The notes under the pieces were generated by a model. The model was not told the origin of the DNA and ran no database searches. It was given only the letters and a program-made list of their open reading frames with translations. 64,000 bases of DNA from an uncultured Lachnospiraceae bacterium (lineage in GTDB: Bacteria > Bacillota > Clostridia > Lachnospirales > Lachnospiraceae). The translations under genes were made by a program, and so were the position numbers. Shown one piece after another: positions 33,811-41,992 of this stretch. Every line of letters begins with the position of its first letter. Positions within the stretch are counted from its first letter, which is position 1. The DNA lies in the NCBI GenBank assembly GCA_910588285.1, contig CAJUQB010000014.1, positions 1 to 64,000 on the forward strand. The letters are read 5' to 3'.

Positions 33811-33910
33811 TCCGTACACCTCCAATCCCAAATGGTTTTGTTTGTATTGATTGTTTCATTAAAGCCGGACACGGACGTTCTAATGGAAACATTTTGAAAC
33901 ATACTCATAT

Positions 33911-33939
33911 ATTTTAGTTCAAGTATTCCGTTCTGTCAA
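33911..33939 (-). promoter_or_regulatory. rpsT promoter
   Basis: On the minus strand TTGACA (33934-33939), a 17-base spacer and TAAAAT (33911-33916) lie about 100 bases upstream of the S20 start, leaving a leader long enough for regulation. Confidence 0.75.
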
Positions 33940-33978
33940 TACATATTTTAGGTTTTTTTTGAGAAAATAGGAGAAAGG

Positions 33979-34061
33979 GTTACAATTCACGGCCGAACCG
34001 GCCGCGAACTGTAACGCATCCAGCCCATTGAAAAGTCGCCTGACGGCGAGGGGCTGGATGC
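33979..34061. repeat. Palindromic repeat, copy 1, with adjoining stem
   Basis: GTTACAATTCACGGCCG (33979-33995) and CGGCCGCGAACTGTAAC (33999-34015) form an imperfect inverted repeat (15 of 17). It is followed by GCATCCAGCCC (34016-34026), which pairs perfectly with GGGCTGGATGC (34051-34061) around a small CGCC/GGCG hairpin. The reverse complement of 33979-34026 matches 49340-49387 at 45 of 48 bases. Confidence 0.88.
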
Positions 34062-34204
34062 ACGCAACCGCTGTTTTTCTGGCCGGATGCCTTGCAGCAG
34101 GGTGCAAGGCACCGTGAATAGTAAGTGCGCCCAGAAAGGGTTGCTTTTCATAAACTTATCATTCAAAATTTCATCAAAAATGGTACGGACGGAGGAGAAA
34201 TACA
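34062..34204. other. Structured leader before gpr
   Basis: More dyads follow copy 1, including TGCCTTGCA / TGCAAGGCA, and CTGG / CCAG with a nearby GCAACC / GGGTTGC pair. No clear promoter was found. A sporulation sigma-factor promoter is expected for gpr, but none could be placed with confidence. Confidence 0.4.
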
Positions 34205-35161
34205 GTGAGTCAGTTTCAGGTGAGAACGGATTTGGCGCTGGAGACCAGTGAAAAATTTAAGGAAGACAATGTGGAGATCAAGGGTGTCCGGCTGACGGAG
34301 GAGGAATCCGAGAACGGAGAAATCAAAATTACCCGTGTGGTGATTGAGACAGAGAATGGCGCAAAGGCCATGGGAAAGCCCAAGGGGACCTATGTGACAC
34401 TGGAGGCCCCCGGCATGAGCGAGCAGGATGAGGATTATCACCGGGAAATCTCAGAGCAGCTGGCCCGGGTGCTGGAGGAGCTGCTTCCCCAGAAGGAGGG
34501 ACCCCTGTCTATTCTTGTAGTTGGGCTGGGGAACCGGGAGGTGACGCCGGATGCCCTGGGGCCTCGTGTGGTGGATAATATGATGATTACCCGCCATATC
34601 ATCAAGGAATTTGGCAAATATGTCTTTGGCCAGGCAGGCACCAACCAGATCTCCAGCATTGTGCCTGGGGTGATGGCCCAGACCGGGATGGAGAGCCTGG
34701 AAATTGTAAAGGGGATCATTGACGAGACAAGCCCGGACTGTATTATAGCAGTGGATGCCCTGGCAGCCAGAAGTACCCGGCGGCTGGGCCGTACCATACA
34801 GATCACGGATACGGGCATCAATCCAGGCTCCGGTGTGGGGAATCACCGCCATGGCCTGAACCGGGAGAGCGCCGGGATCCCGGTGATTGCCATTGGGATT
34901 CCCACCGTGGTGGATGCAGCCACCATTGTCAGCGATACCATGGAGAGCCTGATTGAAGCCATGAATCAGTCCAGCCAGCTGAAAAGCCTGGGAGGAACCC
35001 TGGGAACCCTGGACGATGCGGAGCAGCATGAGCTGGTGCGGGAGCTGCTGTCCCCGGCATTGAATACCATGTTTGTGACGCCCAAGGATATTGACGAGTC
35101 GATCAAAAGGCTGAGCTTTACCGTGTCAGAGGGGTTGAATATTGCCCTTTGCGGGGCATAA
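34205..35161 (+). CDS. gpr: Germination protease GPR
   Basis: This 318-residue aspartic-like protease degrades small acid-soluble spore proteins at germination. The conserved core is present: VVGLGNREVTPDALGPRVV, SSIVPGVMAQTGMES, CIIAVDALAARSTRRLG and NPGSGVGNHRHGL. The enzyme is made as a zymogen and trims its N-terminus. The start is GTG at 34205 with GGAGGAG nine bases upstream. Bacillus GPR is about 370 residues; Clostridia have shorter versions like this one. spoIIP follows 171 bases later, the same order as in B. subtilis. It marks the organism as a spore former. Confidence 0.96.
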   Translation: MSQFQVRTDLALETSEKFKEDNVEIKGVRLTEEESENGEIKITRVVIETENGAKAMGKPKGTYVTLEAPGMSEQDEDYHREISEQLARVLEELLPQKEGPLSILVVGLGNREVTPDALGPRVVDNMMITRHIIKEFGKYVFGQAGTNQISSIVPGVMAQTGMESLEIVKGIIDETSPDCIIAVDALAARSTRRLGRTIQITDTGINPGSGVGNHRHGLNRESAGIPVIAIGIPTVVDAATIVSDTMESLIEAMNQSSQLKSLGGTLGTLDDAEQHELVRELLSPALNTMFVTPKDIDESIKRLSFTVSEGLNIALCGA

Positions 35162-35332
35162 ATGGAGGGTGTTGGACATATATTATAGATAATTTGAAGG
35201 AATTTCCGCTGGGATAAAAAGCTCTTGGAGCAGGATTTTTTCAATTGCGTTATGTTTGGTATGGATAGAGGCAGGATGACTGTATATTAGGCAGGATGTT
35301 TGTAGGATATATGCGAGATAGAGGGGACTAGT

Positions 35333-36754
35333 GTGAGACAGAAACGGTTTGTATTTCGGAAACATTTGGGAAAGGTGCTGTTGGGGCTGTGTATTGGGAC
35401 GGTGCTGGTGTGCTGGCAGAACCTTGGGAGCGCAGGGGAGGCGCCGGCAGCAGTGGAGATCTGGAGCTATTTGAAAAATAATCTTTACTTGGAAGCAGTG
35501 GCGCATACCTTTCCGCTGGCAGCCGGGGATTTTGGGCAGGAGGAGAGCAGCGGGCCGGGGCAGGAATTTTATCAGAAATATTTGCTGGGGATGTTTCCCC
35601 TGTGGCAGTATGCGGGACAGCGGACAGACTATGGGGTGCAGGCGGAGCGTGAGATGACCTATGAAATGCTGCTGGCCCGGGAGGGGGTGGATGAAGAATA
35701 CAGGGACGGGGAGCGGATAACGGTGCAGGAAGTAGAGGGAGGATTTTCAAAGGAACAGGAGTCCCAGGCCGGACAGTCCCAGGAGGGGCAGGAGTCCCAG
35801 GCCGGACAGTCCCAGGAGGGACAGCAGTCTTCGGAAGGGCAGCCTCAGGAGGGACAGCAGCCCCAGGAAGGACAGTCCCAGGAGGGACAGCAGCCCCAGG
35901 AAGGGCAGCCTCAGGAGGGACAGCAGCCCCAGGAGGGGGCGGAACCGTCCCAGGCCGGGGCCAGCACTGCCCTGACGGCAGCAGAGCCGGTGGTACATAT
36001 TTCCAGGGAAAAGCTGAATGATTTTGACTATCTGATCCAAAATTTTTATATTGTGGATAAGACCACAACCATTGACGGGAGCCAGCTGAATGCAGCGGAG
36101 CTGCTGGCCAAGGATATGCGCCTGGCCACCACGGCGGACCAGCCCCAGATCCTGATTCACCACACCCATTCCCAGGAACGGTTTGCGGATTCCACGGAGG
36201 ATGCGGCCACCTCCATTGTGGGGGTGGGGGAATATTTGACAACCCTGCTGCGGGAGCAGTATGGATTCAATGTAATCCATGATACGGGAGAGTATGACGT
36301 GATTGACCATGACAATGCCTATTCCTATGCAGGGCCGGCGGTGGAGAAGATTCTGGCGGAGAATCCTTCCATTGAGGTGGTGATTGACCTGCACCGAGAT
36401 GCGGTGAACGGGGCGCCCCTGGTGCAGGAGGTCAACGGGAAGCGGGCGGCCAAGATCATGTTTTTCAATGGCCTTTCCAGGACGACCGCAAGGGGGAACC
36501 TGGATTATCTCTACAATCCCTATCTGCAGGATAACCTGGCTATTTCCCTGCAGCTAAAGATTGCCGCAGAGGAGTATTATCCTGGCTTTACCAGGCCCAA
36601 TTTTCTGAAAGGCTACCGCTATAACCTTCACTATGTGCCAAAGAGCCTGCTGATTGAGGTGGGGGCCCAGAACAATACTGTGGAGGAGGCCATGAATGCC
36701 ATGGAGCCGCTGGCGGATCTGCTGCACAAGGTGCTGATGCCGGAGGGGAATTAG
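35333..36754 (+). CDS. spoIIP: Stage II sporulation protein P (cell-wall amidase)
   Basis: This 473-residue membrane-anchored amidase/endopeptidase works with SpoIID and SpoIIM in engulfment of the forespore. An N-terminal anchor (about 12-28) is followed by a variable region, a Gln/Glu/Gly-rich low-complexity stretch (about 141-202) and the catalytic domain (about 268-465). Zinc-site candidates are His277/His279 in LIHHTHSQE and His354 in VIDLHRDA; FNGLSRT and LIEVGAQNNT are conserved. The GTG start at 35333 follows a weak GAGGGG. It likely belongs to the sporulation regulon with gpr. The repeat linker is longer than in Bacillus. Confidence 0.95.
   Translation: MRQKRFVFRKHLGKVLLGLCIGTVLVCWQNLGSAGEAPAAVEIWSYLKNNLYLEAVAHTFPLAAGDFGQEESSGPGQEFYQKYLLGMFPLWQYAGQRTDYGVQAEREMTYEMLLAREGVDEEYRDGERITVQEVEGGFSKEQESQAGQSQEGQESQAGQSQEGQQSSEGQPQEGQQPQEGQSQEGQQPQEGQPQEGQQPQEGAEPSQAGASTALTAAEPVVHISREKLNDFDYLIQNFYIVDKTTTIDGSQLNAAELLAKDMRLATTADQPQILIHHTHSQERFADSTEDAATSIVGVGEYLTTLLREQYGFNVIHDTGEYDVIDHDNAYSYAGPAVEKILAENPSIEVVIDLHRDAVNGAPLVQEVNGKRAAKIMFFNGLSRTTARGNLDYLYNPYLQDNLAISLQLKIAAEEYYPGFTRPNFLKGYRYNLHYVPKSLLIEVGAQNNTVEEAMNAMEPLADLLHKVLMPEGN
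35753..35938 (+). repeat. QEGQ-type tandem repeats inside spoIIP
   Basis: Irregular 15- and 30-base units of the type CAGGAGGGACAGCAGCCC encode QEGQQP/QEGQS repeats. They form an in-frame, probably unstructured spacer between membrane anchor and enzyme domain. Recombination could change its length without loss of frame. Confidence 0.85.
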
Positions 36755-36776
36755 CGGGAGGAAATGTGATTACAGC

Positions 36777-36860
36777 TTGAAATCCAAGCAAAAGGGTGTT
36801 ATGATGTTTCTATAAAAAGATGTTGGGGTCAAAAGGTATTTTGACCCCAACATCTTTTTA
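36777..36860 (+). promoter_or_regulatory. Promoter followed at once by a terminator hairpin (attenuator-like)
   Basis: TTGAAA (36777-36782), 17 bases, TATGAT (36800-36805) would start transcription near 36812. A perfect stem AAGATGTTGGGGTCAAAA / TTGACCCCAACATCTT with a T-run (36817-36860) follows directly, ahead of a good ribosome site (AGAAGGAGAG). Resistance ABC-F genes are often controlled by ribosome-mediated attenuation, and this could be the remains of such a leader. It could also terminate the spoIIP transcript. Confidence 0.7.
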
Positions 36861-36882
36861 TGATAGAAGGAGAGAACGTACT

Positions 36883-37831
36883 ATGAATTATGCAATAAAA
36901 GCTTCGAATATTGAGATAGAGTATAACGGAAGGATGCTTTTGGATATTGATGAGCTGTTTGTATATCCCACAGACAAAATTGGGCTGGTTGGTGCAAATG
37001 GCCGTGGGAAGACAACCCTCCTCCATATACTGGCAGGCATTCTTCCCTGTCCCCAAGCAGCCATTGAGAGAAACGGTATCATTCGGGTCATGGAGCAGCT
37101 TCATTCAACAGAGGAGTATGAAGAACTGGATGTGGACAACGACTTGTTAAAGAATTTCAGTAAATTATCCGTTGCAGATAAATCCCGGGAGCATTTCAGC
37201 GGCGGAGAGGAGACAAGAACGCAGATTGCGAATACGTTCCGGGCAGATACTGCAGGAATCATTGCAGATGAGCCCACCAGCCATTTGGATTATGAAGGCA
37301 TACAGTATTTGATTGCAGAACTGAAAACAAATGTCTTACAATCGGTATGTGGCAGAAAAGGATAAAAGCAATTTTGGAGGGAGACTGGGCCATCAGTCCT
37401 CTGTCGGCTCCAAGGAAATTAGAATTGCATAATCCATATCCAATTATAGGGGAGAAAATCTGTAAATCATTTGGCGGGCTTGTACTGTTTGACAATGCCG
37501 GGTTTAGCCTGCCGTTGAACAGCAAAGCGGCAATCACAGGGCCAAACGGCTGCGGGAAAACGACATTGTTCTGGATGATTTTAGAAAGAGAATCCTGTAT
37601 GAAGATTTCACCGAAAGCGGTGTTCGGCGTTTATGCCCAGACGGTCTATCAATGCCAAAGGCGGGAGACGGTGATGGAATACTTATTGGAGCACTGCGAA
37701 TATAGCAGCTCTGAAATCAGAGGGTCATTAATAAACATGGGGCTTCTATCGCTTTTGCTGGGAAGATATAATATTTTGCTGTTAGATTTCCCTGCCAAAT
37801 ACATATTTTGCCCCTTCCTGCCAAACCTATA
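36883..37831 (+). pseudogene. Broken ABC-F ribosome-protection ATPase
   Basis: The first part (to 37365) encodes the start MNYAIKASNIEIEYNG, Walker A VGANGRGKTT, signature FSGGEETRTQIA and Walker B AGIIADEPTSHLD of ABC-F domain 1. The frame then shifts; a second frame carries the linker piece YNRYVAEKDKSNFGG and a third encodes the second Walker A (ITGPNGCGKTT) before stopping at 37831. The inter-domain region is much shorter than normal, and the second signature and Walker B are missing. Intact relatives (Lsa, Vga, Msr types) dislodge antibiotics from ribosomes. The gene is inactivated by deletion and frameshifts but keeps its promoter and leader. Confidence 0.82.
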
Positions 37832-37850
37832 AGGAATAGGAGTGAGGCAT

Positions 37851-38783
37851 ATGTTTTATGTGCAGGGCGCCGCAGGCTTTTTGCCTGTGAATCTTACAAA
37901 ATGGAAAAAAGACGAGACCGCAGTGGGATATTTGACCATGGAAGAAGCAGAGCGGCACAGGGAGAGGCTTCAGATCCCCCTGGAGGTGATTGAGCAGCTT
38001 GCCAGGGAGCCGGTGCGCTTCGGGGGCGGGCTTAGAATGAAGGAGAAGGGAGCCTGCGGTTTGCTGTATCTGCTGCCGGAGGGACAGCAGGCTGCCTATG
38101 GGAGGCTTGCTGTCTTTGTCCGGCAGAACCTGTTTGTGCTGGTGGAGGTATCGGAGGGGCAGGAGAGATGGAAGGAACAGCTTCTGGGCATTCTGGAGGG
38201 CCAGAGTGAAGAGGCCACCTTAGAGCGGGTGGTCTATGAGTATCTGGATCATTTTTTACAGCAGGGGAACCACTGGCTGGGGCAGCTGGAGGCCAGGATC
38301 CTTACCATGGAGCACAGCCTGGTGGAGGGAGCCATGGACCGGAACCTGAACCGTGATATTTTCCGTCTGAAATGCCGCCTTTCCATGCTGAAAAATTATT
38401 TCGGACAGTTTGCCAGCATTGGCGCCCTGCTCCGGGAAAACGAGAACCATATGTTCTGGCAGGAGGATTTTGAATATTTTAAGGTGTTCACCGACAAGGC
38501 GGAACGGCTGCTGGGGAATACAAAGATGCTCTGCGAGGATCTGATCCATGTGCGGGAGGCCCTGGACGCGGCCCTGGATTATAACCTCAATTCCATTATG
38601 AAGGTGTTTACTGTGGTTACCACTGTCTTTTTGCCCCTGTCCCTGATTACCGGCTGGTATGGGATGAATTTTGCCCATATGCCGGAGCTCACCTGGCGGT
38701 ACGGATATATTGGCGTGGCTTTGTTGGCCCTGGCGGTGGTGGCTGCCTGTATCTTCTTTTTTAAGTGGAAGAAGCTGTTGTGA
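37851..38783 (+). CDS. CorA-type divalent cation transporter
   Basis: This 310-residue protein has a long cytoplasmic alpha/beta plus helical stalk domain and two C-terminal membrane helices (about 250-270 and 285-305). Between them is YGMNFAHMPEL, containing the CorA signature GMN. CorA proteins are pentameric Mg2+ (or Co2+/Ni2+) channels. ATG 37851 has AGGAG eight bases upstream. It stands between the ABC-F remnant and lepA, where B. subtilis has yqxA, so it is a lineage-specific insertion in the backbone. The metal specificity is not determined. Confidence 0.88.
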   Translation: MFYVQGAAGFLPVNLTKWKKDETAVGYLTMEEAERHRERLQIPLEVIEQLAREPVRFGGGLRMKEKGACGLLYLLPEGQQAAYGRLAVFVRQNLFVLVEVSEGQERWKEQLLGILEGQSEEATLERVVYEYLDHFLQQGNHWLGQLEARILTMEHSLVEGAMDRNLNRDIFRLKCRLSMLKNYFGQFASIGALLRENENHMFWQEDFEYFKVFTDKAERLLGNTKMLCEDLIHVREALDAALDYNLNSIMKVFTVVTTVFLPLSLITGWYGMNFAHMPELTWRYGYIGVALLALAVVAACIFFFKWKKLL

Positions 38784-38803
38784 AGGAGGATTTTTGGAAA
38801 GCT

Positions 38804-38833
38804 TTGGACAAGAACGCTATCATATGGTATAAT
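38804..38833 (+). promoter_or_regulatory. lepA promoter
   Basis: TTGGAC (38804-38809), an 18-base spacer and TATAAT (38828-38833) lie 40 bases upstream of the lepA start and just behind the CorA stop codon. Confidence 0.65.
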
Positions 38834-38872
38834 CTTACAAGCATTTACAGCGCACCGTTAAGGAGGTACGAT

Positions 38873-40687
38873 ATGACAGCTATAGACCAGAGCAAAATCA
38901 GGAATTTTTGTATTATTGCCCATATAGATCACGGAAAATCAACCCTGGCAGACCGTATCATTGAGATGACAGGGCTTCTCACCAGCCGGGAGATGCAGTC
39001 CCAGGTGCTGGACAACATGGACTTGGAGCGGGAGAGGGGCATTACCATCAAGGCCCAGGCCGTCCGGATTGTCTATGAGGCCAAGGATGGCCAGGAATAT
39101 ATTTTTAATCTGATCGACACCCCGGGCCATGTGGATTTTAATTATGAGGTATCCAGAAGCCTGGCGGCCTGCGACGGGGCCATTTTGGTGGTGGATGCGG
39201 CCCAGGGGATTGAGGCCCAGACATTGGCCAATGTATATCTGGCCTTAGATCACGACCTGGACGTGCTGCCGGTGATCAACAAGATTGACCTGCCCAGCGC
39301 AGACCCCCAGCGGGTCATCGACGAGATTGAGGATGTGATCGGCTTAGAGGCCCAGGATGCCCCCCAGATTTCCGCCAAGACGGGCCTTAATGTGGAAGAG
39401 GTGTTAGAGCAGATTGTGGAGAAAATCCCGGCTCCCGGCGGGGATGCGGCCGCGCCCTTAAAGGCATTGATCTTTGATTCCCTGTATGATTCCTACAAGG
39501 GGGTCATTGTGTTCTGCCGGCTGATGGAGGGCACGGTACGGGTGGGCACTCCCATCCGGATGATGGCCACCGGGGCTACGGCAGACGTGGTGGAGGTGGG
39601 ATATTTCGGGGCCGGCCAGTTCATTCCCTGTGAAGAGTTGTCTGCCGGGATGGTGGGCTATATTACCGCCAGCCTGAAGAATGTCAAGGATACCCGGGTG
39701 GGCGATACGGTGACGGATGCCAGCCGCCCCTGCAGCGAGGCCCTGCCAGGGTACAAGAAGGTCAATCCCATGGTATACTGCGGCCTCTACCCGGCGGACG
39801 GGGCCAAGTACCCGGATCTGCGGGACGCCCTGGAAAAGCTCCAGCTCAATGACGCGGCCCTGCAGTTTGAGCCGGAGACCTCCATTGCACTGGGATTCGG
39901 CTTCCGGTGCGGCTTTTTGGGGCTGCTCCACTTAGAGATTATCCAGGAGCGGCTGGAGCGGGAATTTAACCTGGATCTTGTCACAACGGCGCCGGGGGTT
40001 ATTTATAAGGTGTATAAGACCAATGGGGAGGTGATCGAGCTGACCAATCCTTCCAACCTGCCGGATCCCTCGGAGATTGAGTATATGGAGGAGCCCATGG
40101 TCAGCGCGGAGATTATGGTTACCAGCGAGTTTATTGGGGCCATCATGGATCTCTGCCAGGAGCGGCGGGGCATATACATCAGCATGGAGTACATGGAGGA
40201 GACCAGGGCCTTGCTGAAATACGAGCTCCCCTTAAATGAGATTATCTACGACTTTTTTGATGCCTTAAAGTCCCGCTCCCGTGGCTATGCTTCCTTTGAC
40301 TATGAGCTGAAGGGCTATGAGAAGAGCGAGATGGTGAAGCTGGATATTCTGATCAATAAGGAGGAGGTAGACGCCCTGTCCTTTATTGTCCATGCGGGAA
40401 CGGCCTATGAGCGGGGGCGCCGGATGTGCGAGAAGCTGAAGGAGGAGATCCCAAGGCATCTGTTTGAGATTCCGATCCAGGCAGCTGTGGGAGGGAAGGT
40501 CATTGCCCGGGAGACGGTCAAGGCCATGCGCAAGGATGTGCTGGCCAAGTGCTATGGCGGCGATATCACCAGAAAACGGAAGCTTTTGGAGAAGCAGAAG
40601 GAGGGAAAGAAGCGGATGCGTCAGGTAGGCAATGTGGAGATCCCCCAGAAGGCATTTATGAGCGTATTGAAGCTGGACGACCGATAA
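38873..40687 (+). CDS. lepA: Elongation factor 4 (LepA)
   Basis: This 604-residue translational GTPase acts on stalled ribosomes and in initiation and ribosome assembly. GTPase motifs are AHIDHGKST, RGITIKAQ, DTPGHVDF and NKIDLPSA. EF-G-like domains III and V and the LepA-specific C-terminal domain (GGDITRKRKLLEKQKEGK) follow. The length is normal. ATG 38873 follows AAGGAGG; 36 upstream codons in frame lie in the corA gene and were rejected. hemW follows after 23 bases, as in most Firmicutes. Confidence 0.98.
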   Translation: MTAIDQSKIRNFCIIAHIDHGKSTLADRIIEMTGLLTSREMQSQVLDNMDLERERGITIKAQAVRIVYEAKDGQEYIFNLIDTPGHVDFNYEVSRSLAACDGAILVVDAAQGIEAQTLANVYLALDHDLDVLPVINKIDLPSADPQRVIDEIEDVIGLEAQDAPQISAKTGLNVEEVLEQIVEKIPAPGGDAAAPLKALIFDSLYDSYKGVIVFCRLMEGTVRVGTPIRMMATGATADVVEVGYFGAGQFIPCEELSAGMVGYITASLKNVKDTRVGDTVTDASRPCSEALPGYKKVNPMVYCGLYPADGAKYPDLRDALEKLQLNDAALQFEPETSIALGFGFRCGFLGLLHLEIIQERLEREFNLDLVTTAPGVIYKVYKTNGEVIELTNPSNLPDPSEIEYMEEPMVSAEIMVTSEFIGAIMDLCQERRGIYISMEYMEETRALLKYELPLNEIIYDFFDALKSRSRGYASFDYELKGYEKSEMVKLDILINKEEVDALSFIVHAGTAYERGRRMCEKLKEEIPRHLFEIPIQAAVGGKVIARETVKAMRKDVLAKCYGGDITRKRKLLEKQKEGKKRMRQVGNVEIPQKAFMSVLKLDDR

Positions 40688-40710
40688 AGCCAGGGGGACA
40701 GGTGGAAGAA

Positions 40711-41868
40711 ATGGGAGCAAAGAAACTGGAATTATACCTGCACATTCCCTTCTGTATAAAAAAATGCGCCTACTGTGATTTCCTGTCCGCACCGGCGGAT
40801 CAGAGGACAAGAAGCGCCTATGTGGAAGCCCTGATCCGGGAAATCGCAGAAAAGTCACAGGTCTATAAGGAGTACAGCGTACCGTCTCTCTTTTTGGGGG
40901 GCGGTACGCCGTCTGTGCTGTTGGGGGAAGAGATCCTTCGGATTATGGAGGCAGTCTTTTCCTCCTTTCAAGTGGAGGCAGAGGCAGAGATTACCATAGA
41001 ATGCAATCCGGGTACATTAAATGAGAAAAAAGCAGCAGACTATAGGAGGGCGGGAATCAACCGCATCAGCCTGGGCCTGCAGTCGGCAAAGGACCGGGAG
41101 CTGGCGCTGCTGGGACGGATCCACAGCTGGAGGGATTTCCTGGAGAGCTTTGGAATCCTCCGGGCAGCCGGGTTTTCCAACATCAATGTGGATCTCATGT
41201 CAGGGCTTCCCTACCAGAGGCTGGAGGACTGGGCCTACAGCCTGGAGCAGACGGTCCGTCAAAAGCCGGAGCATATTTCCGCCTACAGCTTGATGGTGGA
41301 GGAGGGAACGCCCTTTTATCAGCATTTTGGGCAGGATGAGAAACGGCGGGAGGCCGGGGAGACGCCAGAGGCCCTGCCGGCCGAGGAGGAGGAGCGCCGG
41401 ATGTATGGGTGGACAGCCTCTTATTTAAAAACTCAGGGCTATATGCAATATGAGATTTCCAATTATGCCAGACCGGGTATGGAATGCTGTCATAATATCG
41501 GATATTGGACGCTGGTCAATTATCTTGGCCTGGGCCTTGGCAGCGCCTCTCTGGTGGAGGGAGTGCGCTTTTCCAATCCCCGTGATCTGTCTGCCTACCT
41601 GGCCGGGGATTTTTCTTGTCGGGAACGGGAGGTTCTAAGCCGCGGGATGCAGATGGAGGAATTCATGTTCCTGGGGCTTCGGATGCTGAGGGGCGTTTCC
41701 AGGGCGGAATTTCGAAGCCGCTTTGGCGTGGAGCCGGAGGCAGTCTATGGCAGCGAAATGGCCAGGCTGTGCCGCCAGGGGCTTTTGGAGCAGCAGGCGG
41801 GATTTTTGCGGCTGACGGAGCAGGGGATCTCTGTCAGCAATTATGTGATGGCCGAATTTATTAAATAA
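40711..41868 (+). CDS. hemW: Radical SAM heme chaperone HemW
   Basis: This 385-residue radical SAM protein is often annotated as an oxygen-independent coproporphyrinogen oxidase. The cluster motif is CIKKCAYCDF (Cys15, Cys19, Cys22), preceded by the HemW-type ELYLHIPFC. HemW family members bind heme and insert it into respiratory enzymes, and lack the residues of true HemN. LGGGTPSVL and INRISLGLQS are conserved. ATG 40711 follows GGTGGAAG. A longer frame overlapping lepA was rejected. It is co-directional with lepA and ends 65 bases before the hrcA CIRCE. Confidence 0.94.
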   Translation: MGAKKLELYLHIPFCIKKCAYCDFLSAPADQRTRSAYVEALIREIAEKSQVYKEYSVPSLFLGGGTPSVLLGEEILRIMEAVFSSFQVEAEAEITIECNPGTLNEKKAADYRRAGINRISLGLQSAKDRELALLGRIHSWRDFLESFGILRAAGFSNINVDLMSGLPYQRLEDWAYSLEQTVRQKPEHISAYSLMVEEGTPFYQHFGQDEKRREAGETPEALPAEEEERRMYGWTASYLKTQGYMQYEISNYARPGMECCHNIGYWTLVNYLGLGLGSASLVEGVRFSNPRDLSAYLAGDFSCREREVLSRGMQMEEFMFLGLRMLRGVSRAEFRSRFGVEPEAVYGSEMARLCRQGLLEQQAGFLRLTEQGISVSNYVMAEFIK

Positions 41869-41890
41869 ATCTAAATTTATAAAATAGCTA

Positions 41891-41959
41891 TTGACAAAGA
41901 AAAATCAGAGTGTTATCTTAAGTACATAGATGTTAGCACTCTTGAAAGTTGAGTGCTAA
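41891..41959 (+). promoter_or_regulatory. hrcA-grpE-dnaK promoter and CIRCE operator
   Basis: TTGACA (41891-41896), 17 bases, TATCTT (41914-41919), then a perfect CIRCE TTAGCACTC-N9-GAGTGCTAA at 41933-41959. Layout and spacing closely copy the groES promoter (13277-13346), so both chaperone operons answer to the HrcA encoded here, which also represses itself. Confidence 0.95.
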
Positions 41960-41992
41960 CAAGATAAAAACCAAAGCGTTGGGAGTGAGGGA

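Noticed and set aside
34141..34204. A sigma-G promoter for gpr
   Set aside because: A GAATA and a CATAAAC motif are present but 28 bases apart, too far for the usual 17-18 base spacing.
36817..36860. A riboswitch ahead of the ABC-F remnant
   Set aside because: The element is a single perfect stem-loop with T-run and no aptamer-like multi-stem fold, so an attenuator or plain terminator is the simpler reading.
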